Shown here piece by piece: positions 45,251-56,635 of a stretch of DNA of 64,000 nucleotides. Origin of the DNA: Acidimicrobiales bacterium (GTDB taxonomy: Bacteria; Actinomycetota; Acidimicrobiia; Acidimicrobiales; Poriferisodalaceae). A program made the translations under genes and the position numbers. Every line of letters begins with the position of its first letter. Positions within the stretch are counted from its first letter, which is position 1. The notes below the pieces were generated by a model that had not been told where the DNA came from, did no database searches, and saw only the letters and a list, made by a program, of their open reading frames with translations. The stretch spans positions 1 through 64,000 of the forward strand of contig JAWKIQ010000005.1 in NCBI GenBank assembly GCA_041394185.1, written 5' to 3'.

Positions 45251-47658
45251 GCGAAGTCGACGACTCCCCCGAGCCCGTCATCGGGTCGGTCACCTCGGCC
45301 GGTGACGGAGGATTGACCCCAGCCCACGTCGAGGCCTCCGAAATCTGGGTTCCACCGCCCGAGCCGCCCAAGGCCAGGCACCCGATGCAGACCTTCGACC
45401 GGTTCAAGCTGCTGGCCCTGATGACGGTGCTGTTCGTGGTGTTCGTGTGGCGCCAGCGCGCCGACGTTCCGGTGATGACACTGGGCGACGCCATCATCGA
45501 GCAGTTGCAGGCTCGACGCTGGCTGCTGGTGCTGTTCGTCGTCGAAGCCTTGCGCCAGATGCACTATCTGATCAGCGAGCGCTCGCCCCGGTACAACCAC
45601 TTCTGGGTCGACCGGGTTTGGGGTCGCATCGACCGCTGGAAAGACCGTCGCAATCCGTGGTTGCGCTTCAGGGTGGCGCGCTATCTCAAGTGGACGGCCT
45701 TCTATCTGTTGGTGTCGCTGCTGGTGTCGCGCCGGCGCGACATCTCGCTGGTCGACGGCATCGGCCAGACCCCGGGCGCGATCTGGGATTTCTTGTCCAC
45801 AGGCCCCGAAACGGTGCCGTTCTGGATCAACATCGCGTTCCCGATGTTCTTCATCGTCGGCCAGTTCGTGTTGCTGTTCTGGTTCCTCAGCCGCGGCGGG
45901 GTCGACACCTACATGCCACAAGACATCGAGACCACCTTCGACGATGTGTGGGGTCAAGACCAGGTGCTCGACAAGGTGCGCGAGAACATCGTGTTCCTCG
46001 AGAACCCGGCCGAGATCGAAGACCGCGGCGGCCACGTGCCCGGAGGCCTGTTGTTGTGGGGTCCGCCCGGCACCGGCAAGACGCTGATGGCCGAGGCCGT
46101 GGCCGGCGAGACCGGCAAGCCCTATGTGTTCGTCGACCCGGGCGCGTTCATCAACATGTTCATGGGCGTGGGCATCCTCAAGGTCAAGAGCCTGTTCCGC
46201 AAGCTCCGCAAGCTGGCGCTGAAGCACGGTGGTGTCATCGTGTTCTTCGACGAGGCCGACTCGCTCGGTAACCGTGGCCAGTTGGCGGGCGAGCCAGGGC
46301 CGGGCATGGCCCACTCGGCCTTCGGCGACGATCACATGAGGTGGCTTTCGCCCGAGGCCCAGATGGCGCTGATCGACGCGGCCGCCGGGCGCCACGAACC
46401 CAGCACCGACGTCGAACCACCTCGCCGCGTCATCGACAAGGTGATCATGGGCATGGGCGGCGGCGGAGGGGGCGGCATGGGCACCCTGCAGGCGCTGCTG
46501 ACCGAGATCTCGGGCCTCAAGAAGCCGCGCGGCTTCCTGAACCGCCAGGTGAGGCGCTTCCTGGGCCTCAAGCCCAAACCCCCGTTCAAGTACCGCATCC
46601 TCATCATGATGGCCACCAACATGCCGTCGGCCCTGGACGACGCCTTGCTGCGACCGGGCCGCATCGACCGCATCTACAAGGTCGGCTACCCGTCGAAGGA
46701 TGGCCGCCGCCGCACCTACGAGGGCTACCTCAACAAGGTGCGCCACAACCTGACCGATGACCAGGTCGACAAGTTGGCGGTGATCACGCCCTACGCGACC
46801 GGGGCCACGATGAAAGACCTGGTGAACGAGGCCCTGATCACGGCGGTGCGCGACGGGCGCGACACGGTGACCTGGGCCGATGTCATCTCGGCCAAACACT
46901 TCAAGGAACTCGGGCCATCCGAGGACGTCGAGTACATCGAGCGAGAGCGTCACGCAATCGCCGTTCACGAGGCATGCCACGCAGTGGCCGCCCACCGGGT
47001 GCGCCATCACATGGACATCGACATCGCCACCATCGAGAAGGGCGGCACCTATCTGGGCATGGTTCGATCGGTGCGCCCCGAAGACCAATTCACGCGCTGG
47101 CGCACCGATTACGAGGCCGACATCATCGTGTCGCTGGCTTCGCTGGCGGGCGAGCGGATGTTCTTCGGCGACGACAACTCGTCTGGCGTCTCGGGCGATC
47201 TGGAAGGTGCCACCACCCTCGCTGCCCTGATGGAGGGCTATTGGGGAATGGGCTCGACCGTCGCATCACATGCTGCTTCGCTGCGCTTCAAGATCGGCGG
47301 CGGCACGGGCCGCGGACCAGGCGACGAAGAGGAAGAGTTCAGCCCCACACGCGGCCCGCTCGGCGAGCGGGTCGAGCAGAACCTTCGGCGCCTGCTAGAC
47401 GACGCCGAGCAACTGCTGGCCGACAACCGCTACGAGGTTCTGGCCCTGGCCCACGCTCTAGAACGCAACAAGACCATCGCCGGCGAGGACGTCATCGCGA
47501 TCATCGACGGCAAGCAGGGCCCATTGTTCGACGGCACCGTCTATTACACCGACGAAGCCCGCCAAGCCCTCGACGACTATCACCAGTTCGCCGTGGACGC
47601 CCACCGCGCCCATGGTCCGGTGTCGGTTCCGCTTCCCGAACTACCCCGGCCCGCGTGA
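45247..47658 (+). CDS. Divergent membrane-bound AAA protease, FtsH-like (M41)
   Basis: 803 aa. About four TM segments lie in the first ~215 residues, instead of the two in classical FtsH. The AAA domain has Walker A GPPGTGKT (~272), pore loop FMGVG, Walker B VIVFFDEAD (~331-339), sensor ATNMPSALDDALLRPGRIDR and the M41 protease site VHEACHAV (HEACH ~573). The third ligand is expected in SGVSGDLEGAT. About 115 residues separate Walker B from sensor 1, roughly 65 more than usual, containing a Gly-rich stretch. It is the last gene of an ATGA-coupled operon behind two lipoproteins. Expected to degrade membrane or exported proteins from the cytoplasmic side. Confidence 0.88.
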   Translation: MSEVDDSPEPVIGSVTSAGDGGLTPAHVEASEIWVPPPEPPKARHPMQTFDRFKLLALMTVLFVVFVWRQRADVPVMTLGDAIIEQLQARRWLLVLFVVEALRQMHYLISERSPRYNHFWVDRVWGRIDRWKDRRNPWLRFRVARYLKWTAFYLLVSLLVSRRRDISLVDGIGQTPGAIWDFLSTGPETVPFWINIAFPMFFIVGQFVLLFWFLSRGGVDTYMPQDIETTFDDVWGQDQVLDKVRENIVFLENPAEIEDRGGHVPGGLLLWGPPGTGKTLMAEAVAGETGKPYVFVDPGAFINMFMGVGILKVKSLFRKLRKLALKHGGVIVFFDEADSLGNRGQLAGEPGPGMAHSAFGDDHMRWLSPEAQMALIDAAAGRHEPSTDVEPPRRVIDKVIMGMGGGGGGGMGTLQALLTEISGLKKPRGFLNRQVRRFLGLKPKPPFKYRILIMMATNMPSALDDALLRPGRIDRIYKVGYPSKDGRRRTYEGYLNKVRHNLTDDQVDKLAVITPYATGATMKDLVNEALITAVRDGRDTVTWADVISAKHFKELGPSEDVEYIERERHAIAVHEACHAVAAHRVRHHMDIDIATIEKGGTYLGMVRSVRPEDQFTRWRTDYEADIIVSLASLAGERMFFGDDNSSGVSGDLEGATTLAALMEGYWGMGSTVASHAASLRFKIGGGTGRGPGDEEEEFSPTRGPLGERVEQNLRRLLDDAEQLLADNRYEVLALAHALERNKTIAGEDVIAIIDGKQGPLFDGTVYYTDEARQALDDYHQFAVDAHRAHGPVSVPLPELPRPA

Positions 47659-47671
47659 CACCGATGTCCGG

Positions 47672-48868
47672 CTAGCTGCGCGGCACCTTGATCCAGGGCA
47701 CGTCCTTGTCGACGCGGGGTTCGCCCGGCAGGCCCAGCACCTGCTCGCCGACGATGTTGCGCATGATCTCGCTGGTGCCACCCTCGATCGAGTTGGCCCT
47801 CACCCGCAGGAACGCGTGATGGGCGCCCGATTCGGCGCCTGACACCGACAGGTCTTCTGGCCTACGGAACGTGTAGTCGTAGTCGACCTGGCCTGCCATG
47901 CCCTCGAGGTCTACGGCCGCCTCCATGATCGACTGGTTCAGCGACGAGAACGCCAGCTTGGCCACCGACATCTCGGGCCCCGGGTTGCCCGCCTTGCGGT
48001 TCTGCGAAGCGCGGATGTTGGTAAGACGCAGGGCCTCGGCCTGCACCCACAGCTTCATCAGGCGCTCTCGGGCTGCCGGGGTCTTGGCATGTTCGGGTGC
48101 CCGATTCCAGCCGTCGACCAGCACCGCTATGGCGCCGCTGCCCCGCTTGGGTGCTCCCCCGCCGCCGATGGCGCTGCGCTCGTTCATCAGCGTCGTCAGC
48201 GACACCCGCCAGCCATCGCCCACGTCGCCGATGCGGTTCGCGTCGGGAACGCGGGCATCGGTCATGTAGACCTCGTTGAACTCGGCTTCGCCCGTGATCT
48301 GGCGCAGCGGCCGCACTTCGACCCCCGGCGAATGCATGTCGAGTGCGAAGTACGTCATGCCCCGATGCTTGGGTGCCTCGGGGTCGGATCGGGTGACCAG
48401 CATTCCCCAGTCGGCGATGTGGGCCAGCGTGTTCCACACCTTCTGGCCGTTGATGACCCACTCGTCGCCGTCGCGCACCGCCCTGGTCGCCAGGCCGGCA
48501 AAGTCTGACCCCGCGCCCGGCTCGCTGAACAGCTGGCACCACTTCTCCTCGCCGGTGAACATCGGCCGCAGGAACCGCCGCTTCTGCTCGTCGGTGCCGT
48601 GGGTGTGCATGGTGGGGCCGATGAGGGCGATGAAGAAGGTGGCCGGGTCTTGTCCGGGCGCTTCGGCCTCTCGCAGACGGCGTTCGACGTGACCCTGCAG
48701 GTCGGGTCTCACGCCCAGGCCGCCGTGGCCTTCGTCGAAGTGCACCCAGGCCAGCCCGTGGTCGAATTGGTGCCCTCGGAACTCGATCCGCGTCATGTTC
48801 TGAGCGTCGGTGGCGGCGAGGAGGTCGTCGACTGCGGCGTCGACCCTGGCGAGCTGTGCGTCGGTCAT
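47672..48868 (-). CDS. Acyl-CoA dehydrogenase
   Basis: The 398-aa flavoprotein has CQLFSEPGAGSDFAGLATRAV (FAD/substrate loop), the middle-domain GEAEFNEVYMTDARVP, and the C-terminal helix RANSIEGGTSEIMRNIVGEQVLGLP. It oxidises acyl-CoA or related thioesters; chain length and branching preference cannot be read. ATG 48868 has no strong Shine-Dalgarno. Divergent from the nitroreductase gene (54-bp gap). The N-terminal region is short compared with typical family members of ~380-400 residues but complete. Confidence 0.93.
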   Translation of the reverse strand: MTDAQLARVDAAVDDLLAATDAQNMTRIEFRGHQFDHGLAWVHFDEGHGGLGVRPDLQGHVERRLREAEAPGQDPATFFIALIGPTMHTHGTDEQKRRFLRPMFTGEEKWCQLFSEPGAGSDFAGLATRAVRDGDEWVINGQKVWNTLAHIADWGMLVTRSDPEAPKHRGMTYFALDMHSPGVEVRPLRQITGEAEFNEVYMTDARVPDANRIGDVGDGWRVSLTTLMNERSAIGGGGAPKRGSGAIAVLVDGWNRAPEHAKTPAARERLMKLWVQAEALRLTNIRASQNRKAGNPGPEMSVAKLAFSSLNQSIMEAAVDLEGMAGQVDYDYTFRRPEDLSVSGAESGAHHAFLRVRANSIEGGTSEIMRNIVGEQVLGLPGEPRVDKDVPWIKVPRS

Positions 48869-48922
48869 GGCCGAGATTGTGCACCTCGGGCGCGCCGGGT
48901 CCAAACCGGGCAAGCTGTGCGC

Positions 48923-49636
48923 ATGGCTCCACACTACGAGCACCCCTATCCCCCGCCCGAGTTGGCGGCACAACACCCGTTCATAGAGCTCGACTTCGCC
49001 CGCCTGTCGCCAGACGAGATGCAGCGTCGCGCCGGCGAATTCACCGCCGCGGTCGGCCGACGGCGCAGCGTGCGGATGTTCTCCGACGAACCGGTCGACC
49101 GCTCGCTGATCGAGCTGGCGGTGGCTGCAGCCTCGACCGCTCCCTCGGGCGCCCACAAGCAGCCTTGGAGTTTCGTGGCGGTGTGTGACCCGGTGTTGAA
49201 ACGCCAGATCCGCGAGGCCGCCGAGGAAGAGGAACGCGTCAACTATCTCGACAACCGCATGAACGACGAGTGGCAGGAGGCCCTGGCGCCGCTGGGCACC
49301 GACCACCACAAGGAGTTCCTCGAGATAGCTCCGTGGATCGTCGTGTTGTTCGAGCAGCGCTATGAGCTGTTGGCCGACGGGACCCAGCGCAAGAACTATT
49401 ACGTCAAGGAGAGCTGCGGCATTGCGGCCGGCATCTTCATCACCGCCCTGCACAACATGGGCCTGGCCACTCTCACCCATACCCCTTCGCCGATGGCGTT
49501 CTTGACCAAGCTGCTGGGTCGGCCGGCCAACGAGCGTCCGTTCGTGATGTTCCCGATCGGCTACCCGTTACCCGGCACTCGGGTGCCCGATCTGCACCGC
49601 AAACCGCTGGCCGATGTCCTCACGGTGCTGGGCTGA
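48923..49636 (+). CDS. Nitroreductase family, iodotyrosine-deiodinase-like
   Basis: The 237-aa product has FMN contacts (RRRSVRMFSDEPVD, TAPSGAHKQPWSFVAVCD), a Lys-Glu element (NYYVKESCGIAAG) and LHNMGLATLTHTPSP, which is the arrangement in the IYD/BluB-related branch. These enzymes remove halide from tyrosine or cleave flavin-like compounds. Substrate here is not known. ATG 48923 was preferred; GTG 48917 is an in-frame alternative. It precedes the endonuclease III gene by 21 bp. Confidence 0.87.
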   Translation: MAPHYEHPYPPPELAAQHPFIELDFARLSPDEMQRRAGEFTAAVGRRRSVRMFSDEPVDRSLIELAVAAASTAPSGAHKQPWSFVAVCDPVLKRQIREAAEEEERVNYLDNRMNDEWQEALAPLGTDHHKEFLEIAPWIVVLFEQRYELLADGTQRKNYYVKESCGIAAGIFITALHNMGLATLTHTPSPMAFLTKLLGRPANERPFVMFPIGYPLPGTRVPDLHRKPLADVLTVLG

Positions 49637-49657
49637 TTCGCAGCTATCGTCGCCCGG

Positions 49658-50305
49658 GTGAAACGTCAGGACAAGGCAGACCGCATCGGCGAGATTCTCG
49701 ACGACCTGTACCCCGAGACGCCGATACCTCTCGATCACACCGACCCTTACACGCTGCTGGTCGCCGTGGCCTTGTCGGCCCAAACCACCGACAAGAAGGT
49801 CAACGAGGTCACCCCGGCCCTGTTCGCCTTGGCCGACACCCCCGAGAAGATGGCGGCCCTGGGACCCGACCGCATCCTCGAGCTGATTCGCGAGATCGGC
49901 CTGGCGCCCACCAAGGCCAAGAACCTGTGGACCGCCGCCAACCAGATCCTCGACGCCGGCGGCGAGGTGTTGCCCGACTGGGAGTTCCTCGAGTCGCTTG
50001 CCGGCGTTGGCCACAAGACGGCCAGCGTCGTGATGTCGCAGGCGTTCGGCGTGCCGGCGTTTCCCGTCGACACGCACATCCATCGGTTGGCCGCCAGGTG
50101 GGGCTTGTCGAACGGCTCAAACGTCGAACGCACCGAGCGCGACCTGAAGGCGGTGTTCCCGCGCGAAACCTGGAACGACCGCCATCTGCAGATCATCTTC
50201 TTCGGGCGCGAATATTGCCCCGCCCGCCATCACGATCTGCTGACCTGCCCGATCTGCAGTTGGGCAGCCACGAAGAAGCGGATTCGCGACGAGGCCCGCC
50301 GCTAG
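49658..50305 (+). CDS. nth: Endonuclease III-like DNA glycosylase/AP lyase with altered iron-sulfur loop
   Basis: The 215-aa product has the HhH motif LAGVGHKTASVV with the catalytic Lys and the catalytic Asp in FPVDTHIHRLA, as in Nth, which excises oxidised pyrimidines and cleaves the abasic site. The C-terminal iron-sulfur loop reads CPARHHDLLTCPIC: C-X8-C-X2-C with no fourth Cys, whereas classical Nth has C-X6-C-X2-C-X5-C. The cluster may be missing or bound differently. Starts with GTG 49658. Confidence 0.9.
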   Translation: MKRQDKADRIGEILDDLYPETPIPLDHTDPYTLLVAVALSAQTTDKKVNEVTPALFALADTPEKMAALGPDRILELIREIGLAPTKAKNLWTAANQILDAGGEVLPDWEFLESLAGVGHKTASVVMSQAFGVPAFPVDTHIHRLAARWGLSNGSNVERTERDLKAVFPRETWNDRHLQIIFFGREYCPARHHDLLTCPICSWAATKKRIRDEARR

Positions 50306-50319
50306 GAAGTCGCGGGCCC

Positions 50320-51390
<1,071 letters not shown>

Positions 51391-51402
51391 CGGCTCAGAG
51401 TA

Positions 51403-51798
51403 TTAGTTCGGCGGGCCCAGCAGGTCCCATCGGTTGCCCTCGAGGTCGACGAACACTGCGACTTCGCCGTAGGGCTCTGAGCGGGGTTCGGTGACGAACC
51501 GCACGCCGTGTTCGACCATGCGGGTGTAGGCGGCTTCGAAGTCGTCGACGCGCAGGAACAGGCCCACGCGACCAGCGAATTGTCGGCCAATCGCCTGGGA
51601 TTGCTCGTCGCCGTCGGCCCGGGCCAGCAGCAGTCCGGTCGATGCGTCCGGTGGCCGGACCACGACCCACCGCTTGGGACGCCCGTCGTTGGTGGTCGAT
51701 GGCGAGTCTTCCACCAGTTCGAAACCGAGCGCCTGAACGAAGAAGTCGATGGCGGCGTCGTAGTCGGCGACGATCAGGGCCGCTAGTTCGATGTTCAC
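51403..51798 (-). CDS. VOC (glyoxalase/bleomycin resistance) superfamily protein
   Basis: The 131-aa product has the two beta-alpha-beta modules of VOC proteins: VNIELAALIVADYDAAIDFF at the start, and FVDLEGNRWDLLGPPN at the end with the C-terminal metal/ligand Glu. Function within the superfamily (lyase, dioxygenase or binding protein) is not determinable. GTG 51798 was chosen because homology begins there; the frame is open upstream into the HNH gene. It lies 12 bp from the aldolase gene and 25 bp from the HNH gene. Confidence 0.8.
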   Translation of the reverse strand: MNIELAALIVADYDAAIDFFVQALGFELVEDSPSTTNDGRPKRWVVVRPPDASTGLLLARADGDEQSQAIGRQFAGRVGLFLRVDDFEAAYTRMVEHGVRFVTEPRSEPYGEVAVFVDLEGNRWDLLGPPN

Positions 51799-51823
51799 CA
51801 GACGACCATAGAACTGTTTGGCT

Positions 51824-52834
51824 TCAGCCGTCTTTGTGGTGTTTGCGGTGGCAGGGTGTGCAGAGGGTTTGGAGTTGGTCGGTTCGGGTGTGGCCGGTTT
51901 GTGCGTGTGGGGTTGTGTGGTGGAGGTTGGGTAGGTGGGTGGTTCCGCATTGGGTGCATGCGGGTTGTTCGGTTTGGGTGGTGCGTTTCTGGCGGATGGT
52001 TGGTCGCCGTCTGGCGTCTGACGCGTTGACCGGTTTGCTGTTGGTGTCGTGGACGATGAGACGAACGGCTGCCTGGTCGAGAAGGCCTGCGACGGTCGAG
52101 TCGGTGAGTGGTGTTCCGTCGGGGAACCGGCAGCCGGTGTGATCGACATGTATGAGGACCTCGAACCGGTGTTGGCTGTTGGTGGTGACTAGTTCGGTTA
52201 GGGCGTCTGCTCTTTGCTGAGCCAGCGATGGCCAGGTGCCGTCGGGTTCGCGTTGCATGGTGCGGCGCATCACCTGTGCCTCGACGGCACGTTCGAGCAC
52301 GCCGGCTTGTAGGGGTGGGAGTCGCAGACTGGTTGAGACGGTGCCGTCTGGTTCGGTGCGGGTGCGCATGGCGCGGGTGCGGCGGTGGCGGTTGTCGATG
52401 ATGGTGTGGGGTTCGTGTTGTTGTGACCAGCGGGCGAATGCTTTGGCGATGTCTGCTGCTGGTGTGGTGCGTGCGATAGCCAACAGTTCGGTTTCGTTGG
52501 CCGGTGTGGCCATAGAAACGAGGGCTCGCACCTTCGCATAAGACAACTGGCCGCCTTTGAACGCAACCGCGGTTGCGTCAAGAACGCGCAGAGCGCGGCC
52601 GATTCGGATCCAGTCGCGCACCGTGGACGCGCAGGCGTCGAGGCGGGGCGCCAACCAGTGCGCGGCCGATGGTTCTCCGTCTGCGATCCACACCGGCCCA
52701 TCAGCAAACTCCGCGCACCCGACAACAAGCCGATAGTGGGCCTGGGTGATACGGCGGCCGGTTTCGATCAGCAGGTCGGCTTCCCGACGACAAACGTCGA
52801 GTTCTTGTGTCGTGTAGATCACTGGTTCCACCAT
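51824..52834 (-). CDS. DUF222 (13E12-type) HNH endonuclease-like protein
   Basis: 336 aa. The N-terminal DUF222 region (~1-190) is typical of the actinobacterial 13E12 repeat family. The C-terminal HNH shows CTQCGTTHLPNLHHTT followed by LCTPCHRKHHKDG, with two CxxC pairs and HH at the catalytic position. Many actinobacteria carry many copies of such genes, often mobile or rapidly duplicating; the natural role is unclear. The coding strand is poor in G and rich in A and C (CAA, AAC, ACC, CAC codons) unlike the neighbours. The ATG has GAGGGGA upstream. Confidence 0.88.
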   Translation of the reverse strand: MVEPVIYTTQELDVCRREADLLIETGRRITQAHYRLVVGCAEFADGPVWIADGEPSAAHWLAPRLDACASTVRDWIRIGRALRVLDATAVAFKGGQLSYAKVRALVSMATPANETELLAIARTTPAADIAKAFARWSQQHEPHTIIDNRHRRTRAMRTRTEPDGTVSTSLRLPPLQAGVLERAVEAQVMRRTMQREPDGTWPSLAQQRADALTELVTTNSQHRFEVLIHVDHTGCRFPDGTPLTDSTVAGLLDQAAVRLIVHDTNSKPVNASDARRRPTIRQKRTTQTEQPACTQCGTTHLPNLHHTTPHAQTGHTRTDQLQTLCTPCHRKHHKDG

Positions 52835-53152
52835 GAATGTTCCCCTCTTTGTTCCCGCCTCACCCCAACGGGTCGAACAGGCTTTCGATCTGTGATCGAA
52901 AGCCTACTGAAGGGGTGGGACAGTCTCTATTGATAAAGAAACATCACAGCGTGTGTCAGTACTGACACGACCAGTAGCCACCACGCGTCCGCGGCGACAT
53001 CGACCCGACCGCGGTCACGCTCAAGGCCCGGCACCCCGCGGCGTCTGCCCGGCCCACTAGGCCTCTGGGCGACCCACGTCGCACCGTTCAGGCTCGAAGT
53101 CGATCGAGCAGTGGTAGCAGTACCCGTGCCAGAGGGCTGGCGATGACGACGG
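52835..53152. promoter_or_regulatory. 318-bp non-coding interval holding HNH-gene promoter, palindrome and leader hairpin
   Basis: On the minus strand, CTGACA (52954-52959) and TATCAA (52930-52935) are 18 bp apart and form a plausible promoter for the DUF222/HNH gene. A perfect 16-bp palindrome GTGTCAGTACTGACAC (52953-52968) covers the -35 and looks like an operator. In the predicted leader, AGGCTTTCGATC (52879-52890) pairs perfectly with 52894-52905 around a 3-nt loop. The rest (52969-53152) shows no convincing gene. A 31-codon Cys-containing in-frame tail after the phosphatase stop (53057-53152) lacks a start. Confidence 0.55.
52879..52905 (-). other. Perfect 12-bp hairpin in HNH gene leader
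   Basis: 12-bp stem, 3-nt loop (TGT), located ~45 bp before the ATG and downstream of the predicted promoter, so it would be transcribed in the 5' leader. Could attenuate transcription or bind a protein; which is not decidable here. Confidence 0.7.
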
Positions 53153-53767
53153 CTAACCGGGGCCGGGAAGTTGATCGCCCAGGCGGTGGTTGAGCACCTT
53201 CAGCACCCGGTCTTCTCGGTGAAACGACAGCCAGCTGACCGTGGCGGTGGCCAGCTTGAAACGCCGACCCTCGATGGCCGCCAGACCGAGCCACCTGGCG
53301 ATCAGCACGGCCAGGCTGTGCCCGTGTGCGAACACGATGTCGACACCCGACCCCCGCTCGGGCGCGGTGGCCGGATCGAGTAGATCGTCGATGAACGCAT
53401 CGATGCGACGCCCGACATCGTCGACCGACTCGCCTGCCCCGTCGTGGCTGCTCCAGATCGTCCAGCCCGGAACCTCGCGGCGAATCTCCGACGTGCGCCT
53501 GCCTTCGAAGATGCCGTAGTCCCATTCGACCAGCCGATCGTCGACGAAGGTCGGGGCGTCGACCGCTGCCAACTCGGCCGTTTCGCGCGCCCGGCTGAGC
53601 GGGCTGGTGTAGCACCGGTCGATGTACCAACCGCCCAGCATCTTGCCGGCCGCTGCCGCGTGCTGGCGCCCGAGGTCGGTCAGTGGAATGTCGGTGCGGC
53701 CGGTGTGTTTGCCCGCAGTCGCCCATTGGGTCTCGCCATGGCGGACCACCAGCAACTCGCGGGTCAC
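53153..53767 (-). CDS. Histidine phosphatase superfamily protein
   Basis: The 204-aa RHG enzyme has LLVVRHGETQWA at the start, the second motif VEWDYGIFEGR, and the C-terminal catalytic His in VFAHGHSLAVLIARWL. This is the family of phosphoglycerate mutase-like phosphatases; the substrate is unknown, with sugar phosphates common. It is 10 bp downstream of the molybdopterin oxidoreductase gene on the same strand and may be co-transcribed with it. Confidence 0.9.
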   Translation of the reverse strand: MTRELLVVRHGETQWATAGKHTGRTDIPLTDLGRQHAAAAGKMLGGWYIDRCYTSPLSRARETAELAAVDAPTFVDDRLVEWDYGIFEGRRTSEIRREVPGWTIWSSHDGAGESVDDVGRRIDAFIDDLLDPATAPERGSGVDIVFAHGHSLAVLIARWLGLAAIEGRRFKLATATVSWLSFHREDRVLKVLNHRLGDQLPGPG

Positions 53768-53777
53768 GGCGACCGGC

Positions 53778-56627
<2,850 letters not shown>

Positions 56628-56635
56628 CGTGTCCC

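Noticed and set aside
45702..45908. Minus-strand short frames within the FtsH-like gene
   Set aside because: Shadow frames; the plus-strand frame carries all AAA and protease motifs.
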